A stretch of 64,000 nt of DNA from Albimonas sp963816545 (lineage in GTDB: Bacteria > Pseudomonadota > Alphaproteobacteria > Rhodobacterales > Rhodobacteraceae). This document shows, in pieces, positions 26,610-35,085 of the stretch (positions are counted from its first letter, which is position 1; the number at the start of each line of letters is the position of its first letter). Both the position numbers and the translations under genes were made by a program. The stretch spans positions 91,391-155,390 of the forward strand of contig CAWFLE010000013.1 in the NCBI GenBank assembly GCA_963816545.1, in the 5' to 3' direction. The notes beneath the pieces were generated by a model that did not search any database, was not told where the DNA came from, and saw nothing but the letters and a program-made list of their open reading frames with translations.

Positions 26610-28139
26610 GTGCCCAACAAGACCCTGAAGGACCGCCGCCGCGCCATGGCCGCCTCGACGGCGCTGGTCGCGGCCGTCGCCGCCGGTCTGCTGACCGTCG
26701 CCCCGGTCCCGCAGGCGACCGCGCAGCAGCAGCAGCCGGCGAAGGAGGCCCCGCAGTCCTTCTCCGCCCCCGCGAGCTTCGCCGACCTCGCCGAGCGGCT
26801 GAGCCCGGCGGTGGTCAACATCTCCACCACCTCCATGGTCGCCGCGCCCGAGCGGTCCCGCGGCGGCCCGAACCTGCCCGAGAACTCGCCCTTCCGGGAG
26901 CTGTTCCCCGAGCTGTTCGGAGAGAACGGGCCCCAGCAGATGCCCAACCGCCCGCGCCAGTCGCTGGGTTCGGGCTTCGTGGTGTCGGCCGACGGCTTCA
27001 TCGTCACCAACAACCACGTCATCGAGGGCGCCGACGAGATCAAGGCGAACTTCGCCGACGGCCGGTCGATGACCGCCACCCTGATCGGCACCGACCCCAA
27101 GACCGACATCGCCCTGCTGAAGGTCGATGGCGAGACCCGGAACCTGCCCTTCGTCAACTTCGGCGACTCGGACGCGATCCGGGTGGGGGACTGGGTGCTG
27201 GCCATCGGCAACCCGTTCGGCCTCGGCGGGTCCGTCTCCGCGGGCATCATCTCGGCCCGGAACCGCGACATCAACGCGGGGCCCTATGACGACTTCCTGC
27301 AGACGGACGCGGCCATCAACCGGGGCAACTCCGGCGGTCCGCTGTTCGACATGGATGGCGACGTGGTGGGCGTGAACACGGCCATCATCTCGCCGTCGGG
27401 CGGGTCGATCGGCATAGGCTTCTCGGTGCCGTCGGCCATCGTCAAGTCGGTGGTGGACCAGCTTCAGGAGTTCGGCTCCACCCGCCGCGGCTGGCTCGGC
27501 GTTCAGATCCAGGAGGTCACGCCCGACCTCGCCGAGGGTCTTGGGCTGGAGGAGGCCCGCGGCGCGCTCGTGGCCTCGGTGGTCGAGGACGGACCCGCGC
27601 AGGACGGCGGGCTGAAGAACGGCGACGTGATCCTGTCCTTCGACGGCCGCAAGGTGTCGGAGATGCGGGACCTGCCGCGGATGGTGGCCGAGACCAAGGC
27701 CGGCTCCAAGGTGCCCGTCGAGGTCTGGCGCAAGGGCGAGAAGGAGACCGTGCAGGTCGAGCTCGGCCTGCTGGAGGAGGACGCGCCGGTGGTCAACGCC
27801 TCGGCCGAGCTGCCGCAGGGCCAGCAGACGCCGGGCGCCGAGGCGCTGGGCATGACGCTGGGCGCGATCGACCCGCAGGCGCGGCAGGAGCTGGGCCTTG
27901 CGGACGACGTGCAGGGCGTGCTGGTGCGCGGCGTCGAGGAGGGCTCCGCGGCCGCCGAGAAGGGCCTGCGCGAGGGCGACGTGATCGTCGAGGTGGCGCA
28001 GGAGGGCGTGACCTCCCCCGAGCAGGCGCTGGAGCGGATCGAGCAGGCCCGCGAGCAGGGGCGCAAGTCCGTGCTGATGCTGGTCAACTCGCGCGGCGAC
28101 CTGCGCTTCGTGGCGGTCGGCCTCGACGAGAAGAAGTGA
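26610..28139 (+). CDS. Do family periplasmic serine endopeptidase (DegP/MucD-like)
   Basis: A 509-residue periplasmic protease/chaperone. A signal peptide covers about 1-38 (ALVAAVAAGLLTVAPVPQATAQ). The catalytic triad is His136 (TNNHVIEG), Asp166 (KTDIALLK) and Ser241 (NRGNSGGPL). Two PDZ domains follow (about 285-375 and 400-500) for substrate binding and cage assembly. The GTG start at 26610 is chosen for its AGGAGGA site 7 bases upstream. It is the last gene of the hflKC-DUF2065 block and is followed by a strong terminator. Usually heat- or envelope-stress-induced. Confidence 0.93.
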   Translation: MPNKTLKDRRRAMAASTALVAAVAAGLLTVAPVPQATAQQQQPAKEAPQSFSAPASFADLAERLSPAVVNISTTSMVAAPERSRGGPNLPENSPFRELFPELFGENGPQQMPNRPRQSLGSGFVVSADGFIVTNNHVIEGADEIKANFADGRSMTATLIGTDPKTDIALLKVDGETRNLPFVNFGDSDAIRVGDWVLAIGNPFGLGGSVSAGIISARNRDINAGPYDDFLQTDAAINRGNSGGPLFDMDGDVVGVNTAIISPSGGSIGIGFSVPSAIVKSVVDQLQEFGSTRRGWLGVQIQEVTPDLAEGLGLEEARGALVASVVEDGPAQDGGLKNGDVILSFDGRKVSEMRDLPRMVAETKAGSKVPVEVWRKGEKETVQVELGLLEEDAPVVNASAELPQGQQTPGAEALGMTLGAIDPQARQELGLADDVQGVLVRGVEEGSAAAEKGLREGDVIVEVAQEGVTSPEQALERIEQAREQGRKSVLMLVNSRGDLRFVAVGLDEKK

Positions 28140-28168
28140 AGGCGGCTTCGCTTTCGCCGCAATGACGA

Positions 28169-28196
28169 CGCCGCCCCCGGGAGATCGGGGGCGGCG
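28169..28196. terminator. Rho-independent terminator between convergent genes
   Basis: Perfect 11-bp stem CGCCGCCCCCG / CGGGGGCGGCG with a 6-base loop, followed by TTTCT. It serves the protease gene on the plus strand and possibly msrB on the minus strand. Confidence 0.8.
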
Positions 28197-28212
28197 TTTC
28201 TCTGCCGATGGG

Positions 28213-28608
28213 TCAGGCCTCGGGCTCGAAATCCAGCGCCACGCCGTTCATGCAGTAGCGCAGGCCCGTGGGCTCAGGCCCGTCGGGGAAGACGTGGCCC
28301 AGATGCGCGTCGCAGCGCGAGCACAACACCTCGGTCCGGCGCATGAAGAACGAGCGGTCCTCGTGCGTCTCCACCGCCCCCTCATCCAGAGGGGCGTAGA
28401 AGCTGGGCCAGCCGGTGCCGCTCTCGAACTTGGTTCCGGCGTCGAACAGCGGCGCCCCGCAGCAGGTGCAGCGGAAGGTGCCGGGCTGCTTGGGGAAGTC
28501 GTCATGGGTGCCGGCGCGCTCGGTCCCCTTCTTGCGGGTCACCTTGTAGGCGAGGTCCGAAAGCTGCTCGCGCCACTCGGCGTCGGGTTTGACGACCTTG
28601 TCGGTCAT
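28213..28608 (-). CDS. msrB: Peptide-methionine (R)-S-oxide reductase MsrB
   Basis: Reduces methionine-R-sulfoxide in proteins using thioredoxin. It is 131 residues and cytosolic. Zinc is held by Cys47, Cys50, Cys96 and Cys99. The catalytic cysteine is Cys119 in RYCMNGVAL, with the GTGWPSF and GHVFPDG signatures complete. ATG 28608 has a GGAGGAAA site. It lies between two oxidative- or envelope-related loci but is transcribed alone. Confidence 0.96.
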   Translation of the reverse strand: MTDKVVKPDAEWREQLSDLAYKVTRKKGTERAGTHDDFPKQPGTFRCTCCGAPLFDAGTKFESGTGWPSFYAPLDEGAVETHEDRSFFMRRTEVLCSRCDAHLGHVFPDGPEPTGLRYCMNGVALDFEPEA

Positions 28609-28712
28609 AGTGTTTCCTCCTTGCGACAGTACATCCCGCGCAACGGGAGCGTCACGGGTCCGTCACCGCGAACGGCCTATGTAATGCGCGTTTGCAGCCC
28701 TTGGAGGGTCCT

Positions 28713-29483
28713 ATGCGCGTTCTTTCCCGCGGACGGTACCGGGTCCGGTTCTCTAGGGAACCGGAAGACGTGCGCGCGGCCCAGCGGCTGCGCTACGAGG
28801 CGTTCATCGGCGGTCGCCGGGGCGCGGCCACGACGCCGGAGCGGGCGGACGGCCTGGACCGCGACGCCTTCGACGCGCATTGCCAGCACGCGCTGATCGA
28901 GGACGTGCGGACGGGGAGCCTGGTCTGCGTGTTCCGGATGCTGCACCTCGCCAATGGGTCGGAGATCGGACGCAGCTATTCGGCCCAGCACTACGAGCTG
29001 TCGGGGCTGGAGGATTTTCCCGCGCCGATGGTGGAGATGGGGCGGTTCTGCATGGCGCCGGGGGTGCGGGACCCCGACGTGATCCGCGCCGCCTGGGGGG
29101 CGATGACCGCCTGGGTGGAGGAGAAGGAGGTGGGGCTGCTGTTCGGCTGCTCCAGCTTCCACGGGGTGGAGGCCGACGATTACATGGACGCCTTCGCCTA
29201 CCTGCGGGAGCGGCACATCGCGCCGAAGCGCTGGCTGCCGCGGGTGAAGGCGCCGAAGGTGTACCTGTTCGGCAAGCAGCTTCGCCTGCGGCGGCCCGAC
29301 GTGAAGATCGCCATGCGCCGGATGCCGCCGTTGCTGCGGTCCTACCTGCTGCTGGGCGGCTGGGTGAGCGACCATGCGGTGGTGGACGACGACCTGAACA
29401 CGCTGCACGTCTTCACCGGGGTGGAGATCGACCGGGTGCCCGAGGGGCGCCGTCGGCTGCTGCGGATGGCGGCGGCGAGCTGA
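28713..29483 (+). CDS. olsB: L-ornithine N(alpha)-acyltransferase, OlsB-like GNAT
   Basis: A 256-residue GNAT-fold acyltransferase that transfers a 3-hydroxyacyl group from acyl carrier protein to ornithine, the first step of ornithine-lipid synthesis. Typical segments are AQRLRYEAFI, ALIEDVRTGSLVCVFRML, MVEMGRFCMAPGVRDPDVIRAAW and LLFGCSSFHGV. Start ATG 28713 follows GGAGGGTCC. The usual partner OlsA (O-acyltransferase) is not next to it in this window. Such lipids replace phospholipids under phosphate limitation; a ugp importer lies 19 kb away. Confidence 0.85.
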   Translation: MRVLSRGRYRVRFSREPEDVRAAQRLRYEAFIGGRRGAATTPERADGLDRDAFDAHCQHALIEDVRTGSLVCVFRMLHLANGSEIGRSYSAQHYELSGLEDFPAPMVEMGRFCMAPGVRDPDVIRAAWGAMTAWVEEKEVGLLFGCSSFHGVEADDYMDAFAYLRERHIAPKRWLPRVKAPKVYLFGKQLRLRRPDVKIAMRRMPPLLRSYLLLGGWVSDHAVVDDDLNTLHVFTGVEIDRVPEGRRRLLRMAAAS

Positions 29484-29506
29484 GGCGCAACGGCCGGGCC
29501 GGCCGC

Positions 29507-29566
29507 GCCTGCGGGCTGGCCCGCAGGCCCCCGCTGCGCGGGGGCGCCTCCGCGTCGCGGAGGCGC
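29507..29566. terminator. Three contiguous perfect hairpins
   Basis: Back to back are 29507-29528 (GCCTGCGGG / CCCGCAGGC), 29528-29544 (CCCCCGC / GCGGGGG) and 29544-29566 (GCGCCTCCGC / GCGGAGGCGC). Each pairs perfectly, and adjacent ones share an end base. They lie between the convergent olsB and pgm genes and have no T-tract. Confidence 0.7.
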
Positions 29567-29597
29567 GCGGCTATCGCGACGCCCTCCGCCGCCGGGG

Positions 29598-31244
29598 TCA
29601 GGTGGCGACGTCGGGTTCCGCGCGGCCCGTGCGTTCGCAGATGCCGGCCAGCGCCTCGGCGGCCTCGCGCACGTCCGACAGGGCCTGCTGGGGGTCCGCC
29701 TCCCGCAGCGCAGGGTCGGAGGCGTATTTCTCCATATAGACCCGGAGCGTCGCGCCCTCGGTCCCCGTGCCCGACAGGCGCAGGACCAGACGCGCGTCCT
29801 CCTCGAACAGGATGCGCAGGCCCTGGCCCGTGGCCTCGTCGCCCGTGATCGGGTCCGTGTAGGCGAAATCGTCCGCGGTCTTCACCGTCAGCCGGCCCGC
29901 CTTCGTCCCCGGCAGGGATCCGAGCCGCCCGCGCAGGTCGTCCATCAGCGCCTCGGCCTGCGCCTTGTCGAGCGCCTCGTAGTCGTGGCGGGTGTAGAGG
30001 TCGCGGCCATAGCGCTCCCAATGCTCCGCCAGCAGCGCCTTCACCGAGACCTTCCGCACCGCGAGCACGTTCAGCCACAGGAGCACCGCCCAGAGCCCGT
30101 CCTTCTCCCGCACATGGTCCGAGCCGGTGCCGAAGCTCTCCTCCCCGCACAGCGTCGCGCGCCCGGCATCGAGCAGGGAGCCGAAGAACTTCCAGCCCGT
30201 CGGCGTCTCGTGCATCTCGATCCCCAGCGCCTTCGCCACCCGGTCGGCGGCGCGGGAGGTGGGCATGGACCGCGCGATCCCCTTCAGCCCGTGCGAATAG
30301 CCCGGCGCCAGATGCGCGTTCGCCGCCAGCACCGCGAGGCTGTCGGAGGGCGAGACGTACACCCCCCGTCCGAGGATCATGTTGCGGTCGCCGTCCCCGT
30401 CGGAGGCCGCGCCGAAATCCGGCGCCTCCGGCCCCATCATCAGCGCGTAGAGCTCATGGGCGTGGGTGGGGTTCGGGTCCGGGTGGCCCCGGCCGAAATC
30501 AGGCAAGGGGGTCGCGTTCATCACGCTGCCGGTGGGGGCGCCGAGGCGGTTCTCCAGGATCTCCACCGCATAGGGGCCGGTCGCGGCGTGCATGGCGTCG
30601 AAGCGCAGGGTGAAGCCGTGGGCCAGCATGTCCCGGATCGCCGCGAAGTCGAACAGACTCTCCATCAGCTCGGTGTAGATGGCGACGGGGTCGATCACCT
30701 CCACCGTCATGGCGCCGAGCCGCGTCTCGCCGTCGGCGCCGAGGTCCACGTCCGGCGCCTCCAGCGTCCGGTATTCGCGGATCGCCTCGGTCCGCGCATG
30801 GATGGCCGAGGTGATGCTCTCGCTCGCAGGCCCGCCGGCGGCGACGTTGTACTTCACGCCGAAGTCGCCGTCCTCGCCCCCCGGGTTGTGCGAGGCCGAG
30901 AGGATGATCCCCCCGTCCGCCTTCCGCGCCCGGATCACCGCCGAGGCGGCCGGGGTGGACAGCAGCCCCTCCCGCCCCACGATCACCCGCGAGGCCCCGT
31001 TGGCGGCGGCCATCCTCAGGATGATCTGCGCGGCGCGCCTGCCGAAGAAGCGCCCGTCGCCGCCCAGGACGAGGGTCTTGCCTTCCACCCCTCCGGTCGC
31101 CTCGAACGTCGCCTGCACGAAGTTCTCGAGGAAGTGCGGCTGCATGAAGGTCCGCGTGCGGGCGCGGAGGCCGGAGGTGCCGGGCTTCTGCCCCGCGATC
31201 GGCTCGGTCTGGACGGTGCGGATCTGGTCGGCGTCGCTCATCAC
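29598..31244 (-). CDS. pgm: Alpha-D-glucose phosphate-specific phosphoglucomutase
   Basis: Interconverts glucose-1-phosphate and glucose-6-phosphate for polysaccharide and glycogen metabolism. It is about 548 residues, normal for the family. The phosphoserine Ser117 lies in ILSASHNPGG, the metal loop is SDGDGDRN, the sugar-binding loop is GEESFGTGSDH and the phosphate-binding RLSGTGTEG is near the C terminus. Two ATG codons in a row (31244 and 31241) are possible starts; the second is better spaced from the GAGGGA site. It is followed by the triple hairpin. Confidence 0.95.
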   Translation of the reverse strand: MMSDADQIRTVQTEPIAGQKPGTSGLRARTRTFMQPHFLENFVQATFEATGGVEGKTLVLGGDGRFFGRRAAQIILRMAAANGASRVIVGREGLLSTPAASAVIRARKADGGIILSASHNPGGEDGDFGVKYNVAAGGPASESITSAIHARTEAIREYRTLEAPDVDLGADGETRLGAMTVEVIDPVAIYTELMESLFDFAAIRDMLAHGFTLRFDAMHAATGPYAVEILENRLGAPTGSVMNATPLPDFGRGHPDPNPTHAHELYALMMGPEAPDFGAASDGDGDRNMILGRGVYVSPSDSLAVLAANAHLAPGYSHGLKGIARSMPTSRAADRVAKALGIEMHETPTGWKFFGSLLDAGRATLCGEESFGTGSDHVREKDGLWAVLLWLNVLAVRKVSVKALLAEHWERYGRDLYTRHDYEALDKAQAEALMDDLRGRLGSLPGTKAGRLTVKTADDFAYTDPITGDEATGQGLRILFEEDARLVLRLSGTGTEGATLRVYMEKYASDPALREADPQQALSDVREAAEALAGICERTGRAEPDVAT

Positions 31245-31322
31245 GGCTCCCTCGGCTGGCCCTGCGGCCCGGTGTGGGGCGCGCGGGCCCGGCGGTCAAC
31301 CGCGGCGGCGCGCGCCGCGGGC

Positions 31323-32165
31323 TCAACCCTTGGCGGCGGCCTTGGGTTCGGCCTTCTTCTTCGCCTTGACCTTCACGGGCTCGTCGCCCGCGCCGTTGGC
31401 GGCGGGCTTGAAGCGCACCCGGACGTGGTTCGCCTCGTCCTTCTCCATCGCGAAGGCGCCCGCCCGCCGGATCAGGTCCGAGAGCTTGGAGGACCCGTAG
31501 CTGCGGCTGTCGAAATCGGGCGCGAGGTTGCCCAGCCGCTGCCCGATGACGCCGAGCGAGACCCAGCCGTCCTCGTCCTGCATCCCCTCCATGGCCTTGC
31601 GGATGATCGGGACCGCGCGGGACGGGGCCTCGGGCTTGCGCTGCTTGGGCGCATCCTCGGACTCGGTCCCCGACGCCGGGTCCTCGGCCGCCGTGGGCTC
31701 GGGGTCGGCGCCGGCGGCCTCGGCCTCGGCCATCAGATTCTCGATGTAGAAGAAGCGCCGGCAGGCCTGGCGGAACGCCTCGGGCGTCTTGCGCTGGCCG
31801 AAGCCGTAGACGTCCACCCCCTGCTCCCGCAGGCGGGACGCCAGCCGCGTGAAGTCGCTGTCCGAGGACACGAGGCAGAACCCCTCGAACCGCCCGGTAT
31901 GCATCAGGTCCATGGCGTCGATCACCAGCGCGATGTCGGCCGAGTTCTTCCCCTGCGTGTAGGCGAAGTTCTGGTGCGGGATCACCGCGAATTGCGCCAG
32001 GATGCGCGACCAACCCTTCAGCCGGTCATCCGAGAAGTCGCCGTAGATGCGGCGGACCGAGGCCTCGCCCAGTTTGGCGATCTCCAGGAACAGCCCTTCG
32101 GCCACCTTGGGCGATGTGTTGTCGGCGTCGATCAGGACGGCGAGACGGGGCAGGGGTTCGGACAT
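31323..32165 (-). CDS. NYN domain protein with C-terminal LOTUS/OST-HTH domain
   Basis: A 280-residue putative RNA-handling protein. The NYN (PIN-like nuclease) domain opens with LAVLIDADN (acidic residues 13 and 15), then NSADIALVIDAMDLM and FCLVSSDSDF, giving the expected acidic metal cluster. A Glu/Ala/Pro-rich linker leads to a LOTUS-type winged helix (about 195-255, VPIIRKAMEGM to DLIRRAG) and a Lys/Ala-rich basic tail. It is probably an RNase or RNA-binding protein; the target is unknown. ATG 32165 is preferred for its GGGAGAT site. Confidence 0.85.
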   Translation of the reverse strand: MSEPLPRLAVLIDADNTSPKVAEGLFLEIAKLGEASVRRIYGDFSDDRLKGWSRILAQFAVIPHQNFAYTQGKNSADIALVIDAMDLMHTGRFEGFCLVSSDSDFTRLASRLREQGVDVYGFGQRKTPEAFRQACRRFFYIENLMAEAEAAGADPEPTAAEDPASGTESEDAPKQRKPEAPSRAVPIIRKAMEGMQDEDGWVSLGVIGQRLGNLAPDFDSRSYGSSKLSDLIRRAGAFAMEKDEANHVRVRFKPAANGAGDEPVKVKAKKKAEPKAAAKG

Positions 32166-32338
32166 TCGGATCTCCCTCAACGTGCGCCCCAACAAGGCGC
32201 TGGCGACCGCTTCGTCAACCCGTTGCGGGCGCCCTGGACGCGCATTGGCCACCGCAAGATCGCGCAGAACGCGACTTTCCCTGCGCCGATCTATCTGTTG
32301 AGGTAGGAAACCGAGGCGCGGGACCGGATGGAGGGGAC

Positions 32339-33766
32339 ATGAACTTTCTCGAACAGATCTTCGGCTATGTGGGCGATTTCACCTGGGGATGGTCGCTGAT
32401 CCCCTTCCTCGTCGTGCTGGGCCTCGCCTTCACGCTCATCTCCGGGCTGGTCCAGTTCCAGTTCTTCGGGCGCATGTTCCGGGTGCTGACGGACAAGGAT
32501 CCGGGCGCGTCGGGCCATGTCAGCTCGCGCGAGGCGCTGCTGGTCTCGGTCGGCGGGCGCGTGGGCGGCGGCAACATCGCGGGCGTCGCGGTGGCGATCA
32601 CGCTCGGGGGTCCGGGCGCGGTGTTCTGGATGTGGGTGATCGCGCTGGTCGGCATGGCCACGAGCCTGTTCGAAAGCTCGCTCGCGCAGCTCTACAAGCG
32701 CGCCGAGCCGGACGGCACCTACCGCGGCGGGCCCGCGCAATACATCATCCACGGGCTGGGGCCGGAGTTCCGCTGGCTCGCCATGCTTTACGCCGTATGC
32801 CTGATCGCGGCCTTCGCGCTGGGGTTCAACGCCTTCCAGGGCAACACCGTGGCGGGGGCGGCGCAGGACAGCCTCGGGATCGACCGGGTCTGGACGGGGA
32901 TCTTCCTCGCGGGCCTCACCGGGCTGATCGTCTACGGCGGCATCAAGCGCATCGCGGCGGCGGCGGACATCATCATCCCGATCATGGCCATCGGCTACAT
33001 CGGCATGGCGCTGCTGGTCATCGTCATCAACATCACAGAGCTTCCGGGCGTGATCTGGACCATCGTCACCAACGCCTTCGGGTGGGAGGAGGCCGTGGGC
33101 GGCGGCATGGGCGCCGCCGTGGCGCAGGGCCTTCGCCGCGGCCTCTTCTCCAACGAGGCCGGCCTCGGCTCGGCGCCCAACGTCGCCGCGGCGGCCTGGG
33201 TCCCGCATCCGATCAGCCAGGGCATCGTGCAGTCGCTGTCGGTCTTCATCGACACGATCATCATCTGCTCCTGCACCGCCTTCGTGATCCTGCTGGCCGA
33301 CGTCTACGTGCCGGGCGCCGAGGGCGTGGACGGCGTGGTCCTGACCCAGCAGTCGCTGGCCGACCATGTTGGCGACTGGTCGCAGTACTTCCTCACGGCG
33401 GCGATCCTGCTGTTCTCGTTCTCGTCGATCATCTACAACTACTACCTCGGCGAGGTGGCGCTCTCGGTCTTCACCAAGAACACGACCGCGCAGCACATCC
33501 TCAAGGCGGCGATCATGGCGATGGTGTTGATCGGGGCCACGGCGCCGGGGGCGACGGCGGTGTTCTTCTTCTCGGACCCGATGATGGGGGTGCTGGCGCT
33601 GGTGAACCTGATCGCGCTGGCGATGCTGTTCCCCACCGGGATGCGCCTGCTGAACGACTACCGCACCCAGCTCCGGGCCGGGAAGCGGCAGCCGGTGCTG
33701 AACGTGGACGACTGGAAGGACCTCGACATCGACCGGGCCGCGTGGGCGGACGCCGGCAAGACCTGA
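32339..33766 (+). CDS. Alanine/glycine:cation symporter family protein (AGCS)
   Basis: A 475-residue Na+-coupled amino-acid importer with about eleven helices. The signature GGRVGGGNIAGVAVAI near residue 75 and GLFSNEAGLGSAPN near 275 are typical of sodium:alanine symporters. Start ATG 32339 follows a GAGGGGAC site. It is transcribed divergently from the NYN gene and ends at a strong hairpin. Confidence 0.92.
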   Translation: MNFLEQIFGYVGDFTWGWSLIPFLVVLGLAFTLISGLVQFQFFGRMFRVLTDKDPGASGHVSSREALLVSVGGRVGGGNIAGVAVAITLGGPGAVFWMWVIALVGMATSLFESSLAQLYKRAEPDGTYRGGPAQYIIHGLGPEFRWLAMLYAVCLIAAFALGFNAFQGNTVAGAAQDSLGIDRVWTGIFLAGLTGLIVYGGIKRIAAAADIIIPIMAIGYIGMALLVIVINITELPGVIWTIVTNAFGWEEAVGGGMGAAVAQGLRRGLFSNEAGLGSAPNVAAAAWVPHPISQGIVQSLSVFIDTIIICSCTAFVILLADVYVPGAEGVDGVVLTQQSLADHVGDWSQYFLTAAILLFSFSSIIYNYYLGEVALSVFTKNTTAQHILKAAIMAMVLIGATAPGATAVFFFSDPMMGVLALVNLIALAMLFPTGMRLLNDYRTQLRAGKRQPVLNVDDWKDLDIDRAAWADAGKT

Positions 33767-33772
33767 GGATCC

Positions 33773-33799
33773 GGGCGCCCGGCCGAGCGCCGGGCGCCC
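33773..33799. terminator. Rho-independent terminator between convergent genes
   Basis: Perfect 11-bp stem GGGCGCCCGGC / GCCGGGCGCCC with a 5-base loop, followed by CTTTC. It lies 7 bases after the symporter stop and just past the 3' end of the alcohol dehydrogenase gene. Confidence 0.8.
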
Positions 33800-33805
33800 C
33801 TTTCG

Positions 33806-34936
33806 TCAGTAGACCACGACCGACCGGATCAACTCGCCCGCGTGCATCAGGTCGAAGCCCTTGTTGATCTCGTTCAGGCTCAGCGTGTGGGTGATCATCG
33901 GGTCGATCTCGATCTTCCCCTCCATGTACCAGTCCACGATCTTCGGCACGTCCGTGCGCCCCCTCGCGCCCCCGAAGGCCGTGCCCTTCCAGACCCGGCC
34001 CGTCACCAGCTGGAACGGCCGCGTCGCGATCTCCGCCCCCGCGGGCGCGACCCCGATCACCACCGACACGCCCCAGCCCCGGTGCGCGCATTCCAGCGCG
34101 TCGCGCATCACCTTCACGTTGCCCGTGCAGTCGAACGTGTAGTCCGCGCCCCCGATCTGGTCGAACGGCGTCTTCGTCAGGTTGACGATGTAGGGGACAA
34201 GGTCCTCGCCGATCTCCCTGGGGTTGACGAAATGCGTCATCCCGAACCGCTCGCCCCAGGCCTTCTTGTCGTTGTTGAGGTCCACGCCGATGATCATGTC
34301 GGCGCCCGCGAGCCTCAGCCCCTGGATCACGTTCAGCCCGATCCCGCCCAGCCCGAAGACCACCGCCTTGGCCCCGACCTCCACCTTGGCGGTGTTTATG
34401 ACGGCGCCCACGCCCGTCGTGACCCCGCAGCCGATGTAGCAGACCTTGTCGAAGGGCGCGTCCTCCCGGATCTTCGCCAGCGCGATCTCCGGCAGCACCG
34501 TGAAGTTGGAGAAGGTCGAGCACCCCATGTAGTGCAGGATCGGCTCCCCATCGAGCGTCGAGAACCGCGAGGTTCCGTCCGGCATCACCCCCTTGCCCTG
34601 CGTCCCCCGGATCGAGGTGCAGAGGTTGGTCTTCTGGCTGAGGCAGGACGGGCACTCCCGGCACTCGGGCGTATAGAGCGGGATGACGTGGTCCCCGGGC
34701 TTCAGCCCCTTCACGCCCGCGCCCACCTCCCGCACGATGCCCGCGCCCTCGTGGCCGAGAATCGCCGGGAACAGGCCCTCCGGGTCGGCGCCCGAGAGGG
34801 TGAACTCGTCGGTGTGGCAGATGCCGGTCGCCATGACCTCCACCAGCACCTCGCCCTCGCGCGGGCCCTCCAGGTTCACCTCGGCGATTTCCAGCGGTTT
34901 TCCGGCCTCTACGGCGATGGCGGCGCGGGTTCTCAT
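33806..34936 (-). CDS. adhC: S-(hydroxymethyl)glutathione dehydrogenase / class III alcohol dehydrogenase
   Basis: Oxidises the spontaneous glutathione-formaldehyde adduct to S-formylglutathione with NAD; also reduces S-nitrosoglutathione. It is 376 residues. The catalytic zinc is bound by Cys40, His62 and the Cys in GCGVTTGVG; the structural zinc by Cys92, Cys95, Cys98 and Cys106. The Rossmann GLGGIGLN is intact. ATG 34936 was chosen because the MRTRAAIAVEAGKPL start matches the family. The S-formylglutathione hydrolase usually next to it is absent here. The gor gene in this window would supply the glutathione. Confidence 0.95.
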   Translation of the reverse strand: MRTRAAIAVEAGKPLEIAEVNLEGPREGEVLVEVMATGICHTDEFTLSGADPEGLFPAILGHEGAGIVREVGAGVKGLKPGDHVIPLYTPECRECPSCLSQKTNLCTSIRGTQGKGVMPDGTSRFSTLDGEPILHYMGCSTFSNFTVLPEIALAKIREDAPFDKVCYIGCGVTTGVGAVINTAKVEVGAKAVVFGLGGIGLNVIQGLRLAGADMIIGVDLNNDKKAWGERFGMTHFVNPREIGEDLVPYIVNLTKTPFDQIGGADYTFDCTGNVKVMRDALECAHRGWGVSVVIGVAPAGAEIATRPFQLVTGRVWKGTAFGGARGRTDVPKIVDWYMEGKIEIDPMITHTLSLNEINKGFDLMHAGELIRSVVVY

Positions 34937-35085
34937 GGGGGCGGATCCTCCTGGTCTCGGGTCGGGGCGGATCGTCTCGCCCCGCAAAGTCGAAGTCCAG
35001 CGCGAATAAGCCGGCGGCCGGCAAGGGCCGCTTAATGAACTGCAGGGAGAAGTCTCCCAAAGCCATCCCGGCCCGGAGAGAACCC

